Below are positions 12,165-22,400 of a stretch of 64,000 bases of DNA, in pieces. Origin of the DNA: Xiphias gladius (Eukaryota > Chordata > Actinopteri > Istiophoriformes > Xiphiidae); NCBI RefSeq assembly GCF_016859285.1, contig NC_053401.1, forward strand, positions 2,084,969-2,148,968. Direction: 5' to 3'. Position numbers and translations under genes: made by a program. The notes under the pieces were generated by a model that worked only from the letters and a program-made list of their open reading frames with translations, was not told the DNA's origin and did not search any database. Every line of letters starts with the position of its first letter. Position 1 is the stretch's first letter.

Positions 12165-12895
12165 AACCTCTCCTCCCCTTTCCTCTCCGCTATTGTTTCC
12201 TCCCGTTCCTCTGTTTCCTCCTCTCCTCCCCGTTTCCCCCTCCTCACTCCCCTCTCCTCCTCTCTGTTTCCTCCCCTGCTCCTCTGTTTCCTCCTCTCCC
12301 CTCCTCTTTGTTTCCTCCCCTGTTCCTGTTTCCTCCTCTCCTCTCCTCTCCTCCCCCTTTCCCCCTCCTCCCCTCTCCTCTCCTCCCCCGTTTCCCCCCT
12401 CCTCCCTCCTCTCCCCTCCTCCTGTTTCCTCCTCTCCTCTCAACTTTGTTTCCCCCTCTCCTCTCCTCTCCTCCCCCGTTTCCCCCTCCTCACTCGTCTC
12501 CCCTCCTCTGTTTCCTCCTCCCCTCTCCTCCCCCGTTTCCCCCCTCCTCTCCCCTCCTCTCTCTGTTTCCTCCCCTGCTCCTCTGTTTCCTCCTCTCCTC
12601 TCCTCTTTGTTTCCTCCCCTCCTCTGTTTCCTCCTCCGCTCTCCTCCCCCGTTTCCCCTCCTCTCTCTGTTTCCTCCCCTGCTCCTCTGTTTCCTCCTCT
12701 CCTCTCCTCTTTGTTTCCTCCTCTCCTCTCCTCTTTGTTTCCTCCCCTGTTCCTGTTTCCTCCTCCCCACTCCTCCCTCCTCTCCCCTCCTCCCTCCTCT
12801 CCCCTCCTCTCTGTTTCCTCCCCTGCTCCTCTGTTTCCTCCTCTCCCCTCCTCTCTCTGTTTCCTCCCCTGCTCCTCTGTTTCCTCCTCTCCTCG
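12165..12895 (+). repeat. Polypyrimidine minisatellite upstream of tetraspanin gene 2
   Basis: Tandem degenerate units built from CCTCTGTTTCCTCCTCTCC and variants with CCCCTGCTCC. The plus strand is almost purely pyrimidine. It ends about 200 bases before the gene 2 start codon, so it sits in the likely promoter or far 5' region. Confidence 0.93.
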
Positions 12896-12968
12896 CCAGC
12901 TGATCTTCCAAACTTGGTCATGTTCTTCGTTCGGCAGCCAAACGCTCTCGAGCTTTAAACAACATCCA

Positions 12969-13034
12969 TCACACACACACTCACACACACACACACTCAC
13001 TCACACACACTCACACACACTCACACACACACAC
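12969..13034. repeat. (CA)n microsatellite with CTCA interruptions
   Basis: Interrupted CA array ending 70 bases before the start codon of gene 2. It may lie in the promoter or 5' UTR. Confidence 0.9.
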
Positions 13035-13104
13035 TGGCGCGCAGGGAGCCAGCTCTGGTCTCTGCTCCGTCTCCATTCTGGCCGGACCCTCTCAGACGGC
13101 AGTC

Positions 13105-16100
13105 ATGGCGCGCTGCAGGAGTTACTTGCAAGGACTTGCCGTCTGTGTCACTGTGCTGCTGCTGGTAAGCTGTGACCGCATGCTTGTGTTTGGCTCCGAC
13201 GGCCGACGCGTGACGACGGGCGGCTGGAATCTTTAGCGGCAGAGAAGCGAGGTTCCTCACACGGGGAGGAGAAGGACGCCAGAAATGAAAAAAGTACCAA
13301 TCCGTTACCTTCCTTCGCTAAAGATGGACAGACGGCACTTTTTTCTCCCCGACTACTTCGTGTGGTGCAGCTAAAGATGAAGTGCATATCGACTCAGTCC
13401 GATCAATAAAACCTCCCGATCAACAGCTTTTCGAATCAGATTTGAAATCGAGGCTCAAATTAAAGGCTTTATCTCGGAGGAAGATCAGCCGAGAAAACAA
13501 ACTCGCCGCACGGTCCATTGAGTAGCTGTTTCTGAGGCTTTCAGTCGCAGCGCAGGAGCTTCAGAGGAACGCAGTCTCCCAGGCTCCACTACCGTAAAGT
13601 TACACTTTTAATAATTAAATCGATTCTATCTGTCATAACAAATCATTAAGGACGTGTATTTTTCTGGTAGCTCCAGACTCCAGGCTTCATATTCAACCTG
13701 TTGTTTGATACTTGAGACAGTTTATTATGTGGGATTTGTAAAAATAAATTTCCACGTCCCCTTTTTATTCCTTCCAAATACTTATTTATGTTCGACGGCT
13801 GCGGTTTCCAGTCGCTTTGCAGTCTAATATTTTTCAACCCGAACACAACTGCGATCACGGTGAGATTAGAAAGACGTAAGGAAGAGCGAGCTGCGCCTCG
13901 ATCGGCGCCAACGTTGAAATGCTTTTCGGGCCCCGGGGGGCCCCACTGGGTCCGATTCCCGCTGGTCACACGGTCGACCGGGCCGCGGCGAGATGCCGGA
14001 CCGTCTGGAACTTTCCAAGCGGTGTGGGCATCCGTCCCGTTTCCCGTCGGCGTCTCTGTCTGCTGCGACGCAGATGACACGGGACAGAAGCCTTGAAATC
14101 CTTGAACCTGCCTCTTTAGCTTGACTTTGAATTTAAATGTTTAACAGCCACTACCTGCTTTTTATTTTATTCTTCCCTTGTGCGTATCTTGTTTTTCACA
14201 TCTTTTAGGATCTGTCCAACTGTTTTTATCATTTCCTTTTTTTGGGGAAGCTCCTTGAAACGCACTAAGGTGCTGGACGAACTGACACATTTGTAGATAC
14301 AGAAGCAAATGTGATCGAGAAGATTCACGTGTCTTTGTTTGTGTAACAAAATGGCCACGGGGTGACCTGATGACATGCGTGGTGGTGGTGATGAGTCGTT
14401 TCTTTTCTGTTTACATTTCTCTTCGTCTCCTTCCGCCGTTTCCTCCTCTCGCACTTTCTACGGATTTTTTTTTCCTTCCTCGTCTCTTCGTCTCCTTCCC
14501 GCCTTTTATTTTCTATCCATCAGGTTGACTTTCTCTCATAAAACTACCGTTTTCTTCGTTTCCTTTTTCCTAATTTTGAGAACCTTTCCCATCTGAACTC
14601 GACCAGGAACAGTCTGCGGTGTCTGTTTACCGGCTTCCCCGCTTCGGCCGCAGCCAGACGCAGACTCTCGCGTCTTTGTCGCCGTGTGGCGCAGCCAGGA
14701 CCAACGTTAACAACCCCACATTATCCACCTGTGATGTTTGTGTCCTTCGGTTTTACGCATTTCGTGTTTCGCCGCGGATGGTTGGCGCCTTTGCAGCAGT
14801 TGGTCCGGTTTTGATTCACGTGACGCTTGTTGTCCTTCCTCGTCGTTTTCCGTCGCCAGAATCAAATCAAACACCGGTCACGTCGGTGTTGCATGCACAG
14901 TGGCATCGCGGAGGCCGACGAGCTCCAGATAAAGCAGAGCTGCAGCAGAGACGCGGGGCCGGGGAGGAACCGGGTCTCCCTGGGGGGGGGGTCGCTCTCT
15001 TCCGCAGCCTCGGCCCGGTCCGACCCCTCTGACGGTCTCCCCTCATTCTCTCTGCAGGTGTCCGGACTGGTGATGATCGGCGTCGGGTTTTCCTCCATCG
15101 ACGGCAACGTACCGGTCGCTGAGGTAACGCCGCTCGCGGCCGCTCTGTCTCTCGTTCTCCTTCCAGAGACCAGACGTTTTCAGACGTGGCCCCCTCGTGA
15201 TCCGAGGCTCGGAGGTGACTGGACGGACCGGCACCACTCTAAGTGTAAAGGATCCCTCCGGATCCGTGGAAGTCTGGCGGATGTTGTCCACTGTGGACTT
15301 CAGTCCGAGATATAATTAAACATCAAATATTCCTCCTCGTGGGCAGATCTTAATGCGCTCGTTACTTTTTCTGGTTCAGATCAGTTCGAACCTCCTCGGT
15401 CCGGACCTCAAGAACCCCACGGTGTTTAATCTAAGTGCTAAAATACTAAATCTGTTTCCCGGGTTTTCAAACTACATTCGGAGTCTGCAGCTCTTCGTGT
15501 TCTGCCCCCCAGAGGGAATCTAGGTTCTGACGCGTAACCAACCCGTGGGGACGTGGGGACGTCTCTGGGGGGGCGGGGGGTCCCGAGCAGCGACAGGCGC
15601 TCCGCCTCTGTCGTGTACGTTTGAGGCTTTGACCCCGTCCCCGAATGTCCCCGCTGGGCGGAGACGGGAGGGATGAGTCGCGGTTACAGACACGTGGTGG
15701 AACGAACAGTAAAAACGAACCAAAAAAATGGATCGATCACTAATCAAATACTAATCAGAAGAAATCAGAGCGAGGCTGCTGCAGGGGAACCAGCAGACAG
15801 ACCTCTCTCTCTCTCCCTCTCTCTCTCCCTCTCTCTCTCTCCCCCCCCTCTCTCTCCCTCTCCCTCTCTCTCCCTCTCTCTCACTCCCCCCCCTCTCTCC
15901 CTCTCTCTCGCCCCCCCCTCTCCCTCTCTCTCCCTCCCCCTCTCTCCCTCTCTCTCTCTCCCCCCCTCTCTCCCTCTCTCCCCCCCCCCCCCCTCTCTCT
16001 CCCTCTCCCTCTCTCTCCCTCTCTCTCACCCCCCCCCTCTCTCCCTCTCCCCCCCTCTCCTCTCTCTCTCCCCCTCTCCCTCCCTCTCCCCCTCTCCCCC

Positions 16101-16524
16101 CCCTCTCCCTCTCTCTCTGCCTCCCCCTCTCTCTCTCTCTCTCCCTCTCTCTCACTCCCCCCCCTCTCTCCCTCTCTCCCCCCTCTCTCTCTCCCTCGCC
16201 CCCCCTCCCTCTCTCTCTCGCCCCCCCCCTCCCCCTCTCTCTCCCCTCCCCCTCTCTCTCTCCCTCTCCCCCCCTCTCTCCCTCCCCCCTCTCTCTCCCT
16301 CTCCCTCTCTCTCCCTCTCTCTCACTCCCCCCCTCTCTCCCTCTCTCTCGCCCCCTCCCTCTCTCTCTCTCTCCCTCCCTCTCCCTCCCTCTCCCTCCCT
16401 CTCCCTCTCTCCCTCTCCTCTCTCCCTCTCCCTCCCCTCTCTCTCCCTCCCCCTCTCTCCCCCTCCCTCTCTCTCCCTCTCCCTCTCTCCCCCTCCCCCT
16501 CTCTCTCTCTCTCTCTCCGTCCCC

Positions 16525-16557
<33 letters not shown>

Positions 16558-16798
16558 CCCCTCTCTCTCCCTCTCTCTCACCCCCCCCTCTCCGTCTCTC
16601 TGTCTCTCTCTCTCCCTCCCTCTCTCTCTCTCTCCCTCTCTCTCCCCCAGCTGTTTGACCAGTTGTCCAGTAGCGATGGCCTAGTGGTCCTGCAGGTCTT
16701 TGGTCCAATCACAGTGGTTCTGTCTGTTATGGGCATCTGTGCTGCATCTTTGGACCTGAAACCTCTGCTGCTGGTGGTGAGATGAAACACACACACAT

Positions 16799-16862
<64 letters not shown>

Positions 16863-17613
16863 AGAGCTGACCTGTGACTGTCTCCCCCAGTTCTCGGCTC
16901 TGATATTCATGGAGTTTGTGGCTCTGATGGTCGTCGCCTCACCGCTGGTTCAGGTTCAAGCTCAGGTAATCAGGTGTAAAACCCCGCTCTCGCGTGCCCA
17001 CCGGTGCCCCCTAGTGGCCCCCGGTGGTCATCGCGGCCTACACTCCAGATCTGGTCTTCTCAGACCACAGCAGAGATGTTGTCACGTGAATCTGAACATC
17101 AGTGACACCGGTACCGCCGACCCCATCGGAGGGTCTCCGTATCCGAAAGCGATTCAGTGTCATCTATCCACCTCCAGGGGGCTTTTAAACAAAAGTTCCC
17201 CTCCCAGTGACATTGCAGCTCTCTGGTGTGGTCTGCTGTTAGACTCCCGAGCGTCCTCATTTCAAAAGGCTCACCTGGTGAAATCTTAAGCTTTGACTGG
17301 CCCTTAAAGAAAAAAAAAAAAATGACAGCGTGCCGTGGTGTTGTGCTGTGTTGTGCAGATGGACGGCGCCGTGGACGAGGTGTTCCTGAACGTGACTCCC
17401 CTTCACAGAGCGGAGCGCTACGTCCAGAGCGAACTGAACAAACTCCAGGCCTCAGTGAGAGTCACGGAGACACTAACGACTCACAGCAATGAAATAAAGC
17501 CTCGTCAGCTCAGGGGGACTGGTCCCGTTTCTAAAACACTTCACCTGGACCAGCTCCTGAAAACAGGGAACCAAATGCACTGAATCCTCAATTCTGTATC
17601 TCTTTCTCACGCA

Positions 17614-17660
<47 letters not shown>

Positions 17661-20638
17661 CAGGCAGGAATCACAATAACAGGAAAGTTGCGTAATAGTG
17701 CTGTGGGAGATTTCTTTTGTTTTCTAATGAAATAACAGCAGGCGTTAGTTTGGGCAGGTCTTAGCTCCAGTCAGTGAGATTTCCACGCCTGACCTTTGCC
17801 GTAGTGACGTGTTGGTCTCTCTCGAGTCCAAAACGACAACCCATCTTTTCGTGAATTTGCCTGAATTGAATTTGACCTGTCAGAGACTGAAGACAACCTC
17901 GGGTCTCCACTGTCTGTTCCTCAGGGCTCCTGTTGTGGTTTGAGGGGTTTTGAAGACTGGGAGACTCAACTTCCGGTCTCCTGCTCCTGCACGCCCCCCC
18001 CTCCGACCGCCTCGAACCTGCAACCGAGGTAAGGCCGCAAAACACCCACAAAAAAACAGACTCGAAGAGCGTTTGTGAAAAGAGAGAATTATTCAGACGC
18101 AGAAATGCCGCTAGAAGTTCAAAGATCTTGCGAAGCTCCGGAGGAACGTCTGGATTTCTGGAAAGGTTCGATTGTCTCCTGCTTCTAGTGCAGTTTCACG
18201 ATTCCTTGAAGATCTTTTTTAGGTCCTGGCAGAGGTTTGTAGAAAAGCCTCTGAGCATGCAGACGGAGTTTTAAGGTTCTCGGAGAATTCTTGAATTAGG
18301 GGATTTTCAGAAGAGTTGTTGAGATGATCAAGCTTTGGAGCTTCTAGACGTGGTCCTGACCTCCCTGGGGCCCTGCGTGAGTTCTACCCGACCCGTGAGC
18401 CACGTAAACCGTTTTCATATATAAAATCCTATTTCCACTTCGTCTCGGCTTGATTACTTGACGGTTGTCGTTCGCCCAGTTTCCCCGGCCAGTCGACATT
18501 TTAAATTCAATGTTCAGTGTCTAGCCATCGCGCTCCGCATTCTCTCGCATCAGCCCAGAGCTGGAACTGAACCACGACTGAGAGACGGGATAAACGCTGA
18601 CTGGTTTTAAGGTTACGTGGCCTATGAGGAGCTCCGTCAGACGCCGCCCATGCACTGTCCGGACTGGTCCCCACAGATGTTGCCGCTGGAAGGCGCGAGT
18701 TTTGAACACGCGGCCCCATTGGCTCCTATCGACGTCTTGGGTTTTGCGGGATTCTTTAAGAACTCAAGGACGTTTCGGAAGTGTTGAAACAGAAGGTCCG
18801 ACACTGACCTAAAATGTGGCTCTGGTCTCGGCTGCTCAAATGTTGTTGTTGTTCTTCTTCTTCTTCTTTCTCGGCCCAGGAACTCCAGCTCAGAGGGGCC
18901 CTGCGTGACCGTAGGCGGTAACCTTAACCCTCCGACCCCACAGGTCTCAGATATAATATGGGTTCACTCCAAGGTAACGACGTGGTCTCAATACTTTCCA
19001 TATTCCCTCTTTTTCACTTTGCCGAGCTTTTGTTTACGTTGAATGTTGACCTTTGACCTCTGTGTGTGGCAGCCCTGTGGTCCCATCTTGAAGAGCTACC
19101 TGAGCTTCCCCATCAAACTCAGGATAGGAATCATCTCGGCCGTTGCCACCATTACGGTAAAACTCACACACGCGCTTATGACTCTCTCCTTCCTCTGTTA
19201 TTTTCAAGCTTTGCTGCGCTGCAGATGTTGTATTGATTTAAAGGCTAAAACGTCGAACCGATGGCGGACAAAGTCTAATGGTAACTCATGGAAACGGACC
19301 GTAGCAAGTGATTATCTCGGGCTGTAACCGGACCAATGACCTGTGGGTCCAGATGAGTCTCTAGAACAGTTAACGTACAGTATATCTGGATAAAAACGGG
19401 AATTTCTCTAAGAGTTCATGGTTTTTGGAAAAGTTTACAAAATCCTCGACCAGTTTGTGTGACTTTAAAACAGTCAGAGCTTCTGAAATTCTCACTGGCT
19501 TCCAGGGGGGGGGTTGAGTTGCTGGTTTGTCTTAAATTGCCATAGATGTTTGCAGGATGCTTTTAAAGATTACTTCTCTTTAGATGAGTTTCTCAAGAGG
19601 TTGACGAGTCTGCGGCGGCATTACAAGCTTCTGGACGTGGTATGAGTTTCTACAAGTTTCTGAGATGAGATTCCGGATTAGAGAAATGCTAGTTTTACTC
19701 CAGCACAGTTTATAGGTGTCCCCAAGTGTCAGGAGCGTCCAGAATAGTTTATACCGTAGGTCTCCGGAACAGTCGCCTGTTTTTCCCAACGCTTACGAGT
19801 TTCCAAATACGTCAGGAGTTTGTAGAAAAGTTGATGTTTCTGGATACGTTACGTGTTTCTAGAAAAAGTCAAGGTTTCAGAATTGTTACGAGTTTCAAGG
19901 AGTTCATGAATTTCCAGAAGTCATAAACTTCTAGAAATGTCCAGGAGTTTACGAAAGAGTTTAAGAGATTCTAGATGATTTTGCGTAAAAGTAGGAAGGA
20001 AATTAAGTTTCCAGACGTGTTCTGGAAGTTCTGGGACGAGAGGCTGTATGAATTTCTGTGAAGCGTTCGGAGTTTTAAGAGGATATTGAGAGTTTCTAGG
20101 AGTTTTTATGAGTTTTCAAGATGCTATAGAGGTTTATAGGTTTCGAGGTTTCATTCTCATGCAGTTTGAGTTTCCGGGAGCAGAGGAGCAGCATAGAGAG
20201 GAGTTGCAGGTCTCTAGAAGTGCTTACGAGTTTATGGCACAGTTTATAAAAATTCTTTATTCTTTTAAGTTTCTAAATGAGATGAGACAGCGTTGCCAGT
20301 TCAAAGAAAACTGCGTGAGTTTTCCGACATGCTTGGATTTTGTGTTAAAAAGATTCTAGTCGAGTTTGAGTTTCTTGAGGAATCCACGGGTTTCTAGATG
20401 TCACCTGTAGGAGCTACAGGTACATCTCGTAAGAATAAGCAGTACTGCATTAGACAGTAGAAACCATGTGAGGCCTCCACGTAACAAATGCCGTCGAATA
20501 CTGTGTGTCCTGCAGATGGCGGCCATCGCTCTGTGCCTGGCATTGGGTCTGGAGGAATACTGGAAGACGCCGCCGGTAGAAACCACAGTCGACGACTACA
20601 ACAGGGTGAAATACCAACCCAAACCCTCCCTCACCTGA
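13105..20638 (+). CDS. Divergent tetraspanin, nine exons, 275 aa
   Basis: Predicted four-pass plasma-membrane tetraspanin. Exons: 13105-13164, 15058-15123, 16651-16776, 16891-16965, 17359-17454, 17925-18028, 18880-18973, 19073-19156, 20516-20638. The frame is open throughout. The ATG has G at -3 and G at +4. TM1 spans about 9-30, TM2 58-78, TM3 83-103, TM4 219-246. The large loop has CCG at 144-146, FEDWE, and Cys 161, 163, 184 and 209 (six in all), plus possible N-glycosylation at N120 and N177. The cytosolic tail of about 25 residues has YNRV (263-266), a Yxx-phi type sorting motif. The usual cysteine pair after TM2 is reduced to one. Intron 6 is phase 2; all others are phase 0. Bases 18911-18943 could be read as a 33-nt GT-AG intron, but that is very short and the segment is open in frame, so I kept it as coding. 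Orthology is not recognised. Confidence 0.85.
15801..16648 (+). repeat. Polypyrimidine array filling the 3' half of intron 2 of gene 2
   Basis: About 850 bases of CTCTCTCC/CCCCCC-rich sequence, virtually all pyrimidine on the plus strand, continuous with the acceptor CCCCCAG before the exon at 16651. Internal period is variable, with SLSLSLPP-like translations in several frames that are not genes. Confidence 0.95.
16788..16860. repeat. (CA)n microsatellite filling a 114-bp intron
   Basis: Intron 3 of gene 2 (16777-16890) consists mostly of this array, flanked by a GTGAGA donor and a CTCCCCCAG acceptor. Confidence 0.95.
17615..17658. repeat. (CA)n microsatellite in intron 5 of gene 2
   Basis: About 20 CA units. 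Confidence 0.9.
18100..18370 (+). repeat. Degenerate minisatellite (TTTCTAGA-type) in intron 6 of gene 2
   Basis: Irregularly spaced variants of GGAGTTTCTAGAA/GGTTCT/AGCTTCTAGA recur every 25-40 bases. The same loose motif dominates intron 8 (19380-20400). The repeat is too degenerate to assign a period by eye. Confidence 0.5.
19380..20400 (+). repeat. Degenerate minisatellite (GAGTTTCTAGAA-type) in intron 8 of gene 2
   Basis: About 1 kb with tens of variants of GAGTTTCTAGAA, many carrying the palindromic TTCTAGAA core, spaced about 25-40 bases. Most of the 1359-bp intron is this array. Confidence 0.7.
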
Positions 20639-21511
20639 CTTCACACCCCTGACCCCTCGCCCAAAACCGAGGCCTCGGCACATAGGGCCGGTGAAGATCG
20701 CAAGAATTCATCCGGGTTTTCCAAAACAGCTTATTTATGTTTGACAAAGCAGTGGCTTATATCTGTGACTATTGTATGTAATCATAAGAGAATTTCTAAA
20801 GACGCTGCCAACTCGTACCACACACAGCAAAGAGCACGGCCTCACCGCCCCGGGCTTTCTGTCAGTCCGAGGTGGACAAGAACCGAACGGGGCCGCCCGC
20901 CTCGCCCTTCCCCTGTTTCACCGGCGCCAGGTTTTTAACCAGGCTCTGAGCTGGGAAGGGGTCCGGAAACCGCAGAACATGCCGGTGTTGAGAAGAGCTC
21001 GGAAAAGTTCTCGTCTCCGCTTTCGAACAGATGTTTGAAAACTTTATCCAGTGGTGGTGTTTAATATGTGATTTCGTTTGGAGAATCAGCAGCTGGACCA
21101 GCAGCTGGAGCAGAGGACTCCTCTGGGAGACCTCTCCTCTTCTAAACCCAGCTGAGGACTGCTGGGACAAGGACCTTTATCCTAATTAGGAGAAACGGCT
21201 GCTGGTTGTGATGGAATGGTCGGCTCTTGTATTTGAAATTTGCTTTACAGATAAACGTTTTCTCCTGTTTCCTCAAACGCATCAGTGCATTTTTTTTTTG
21301 TGTGGTCTTTAGCTGTAGTTTCCTCCCGCAGCCACAAGATGTCAGTAATGTGATGCAATAACAAACTGTGCGGCAGGTCAGGGTGTGTTTCTACTGTTTC
21401 TAGTTTCAGCTTCGGTCACTTAAAGCTGCAGTTGTAAACATCTCGAGGATGAAATGACTTCATTCTGCAGGGAACACTCTCTTATTACAGTGCACAGCAT
21501 TAAGGCTATAC
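20639..21511. other. 3' flank of gene 2, no other feature seen
   Basis: No canonical AATAAA was seen close to the stop codon; the first clear ones are near 22437 and 23094, beyond a transposon relic. The gene 2 3' end is therefore undefined. No further exon was recognised. Confidence 0.5.
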
Positions 21512-22095
21512 ACACACCGAGCGCTTTATCAGGAACACCACACTAATACCGGGTGGTTCCTCCCCTTCGCTCTCAAAACAGCCTCGGGTCTTTGTGGTCT
21601 GGATTCCTCAAGATGGTGAAAACTCTCCTCTGAGGTTCTGGCTCATGTTGACCCGATTGCATCACATCATTTCTGCAGATTTGTCAGTCTCCTGTTCTAC
21701 CACATCCCAGAGGTGTTCTACTGGATTCGGGGTCTGGATCCAGTAGATCCAGACCCTGGGGAGGCCACCGGAGTCCACTGGACTCACGGTCGTGTTCACG
21801 AAGCCGGTTTGAGACGACTTTTGCTCGGTGACATGGAGCATTATCCTGCAGGAAGTAGCCGTTAGAAGATGGTGAACTGTGGCCATGAAGTGAAGCACAT
21901 GGTCGGTAACGACACTCAGACAGGCTGAGGCCTTCAAACCATGACTGACTGGTACTAAGGAGCCCAAAGTGGAGCCAAGAAAACCTCCCTGCACCATGAA
22001 ACCACCAGCAGCAGCCTGGACTGTTGACGCGAGGCGGGTCGGGTCCATGGATTCCTGCTTCTGATGCCAGATCCCGATCCTAACATCTGCTGCCT
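21512..22095 (-). mobile_element. Decayed Tc1/mariner-like transposon, copy 2 (truncated)
   Basis: Starts with the same end as copy 1 (CGCTTTATCAGGAACACC). On the minus strand a 128-residue open stretch (21662-22048) contains NPVEHLWDVVEQ, a conserved C-terminal block of Tc1 transposases, but the frame of the upstream DDE block is shifted. The 5' half of the transposase seen in copy 1 is missing. An 11-bp perfect hairpin interrupts it at 21730-21756. Confidence 0.82.
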
Positions 22096-22334
22096 CTGTT
22101 TATTTGTGTGTTTTTCCAGTCGAGCATTGTCAGCAAAATGTAAGTATTTGCTGCGCAGTAAACTCTCCCCTGGGATGACTGCTGGAGCATGAAACCGACG
22201 ATTTTTAAAATATTTTTCTTATTGCCATCAAATCTCATTAGAAGACCAAAATCAACAATGAACGTCTCGGGCAAACAAGCGCTGTGTGTGTATCCTAAGC
22301 CTGGAATGCCTTCGGTGTTGTGTAAAACTATTAA

Positions 22335-22400
22335 AAACACGTTAGTGGGCCACACTACTGCACTGGGTGACGTGTTCCTTCACTAAGAAAAACATGGGGA
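22335..22400 (+). repeat. Fragment of microsatellite-associated dispersed repeat (family D)
   Basis: CACACTACTGCAC..GTGTTCCTTCA resembles sequences at 32715 and 42518, where the same block precedes a CA array. Short match only. Confidence 0.35.

Noticed and set aside
12012..13175. A 387-codon plus-strand frame and several minus-strand RGGEE-rich frames
   Set aside because: Product of the polypyrimidine minisatellite. The real start of gene 2 (13105) is in another context.
15673..16785. A 370-codon plus-strand frame that includes the exon at 16651
   Set aside because: The part before 16651 is the intron array; splice sites and paralogue alignment define the exon.
21662..22048. Minus-strand open frame of 128 codons as a gene
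   Set aside because: Tc1 transposase relic; upstream catalytic part is in other frames or lost.
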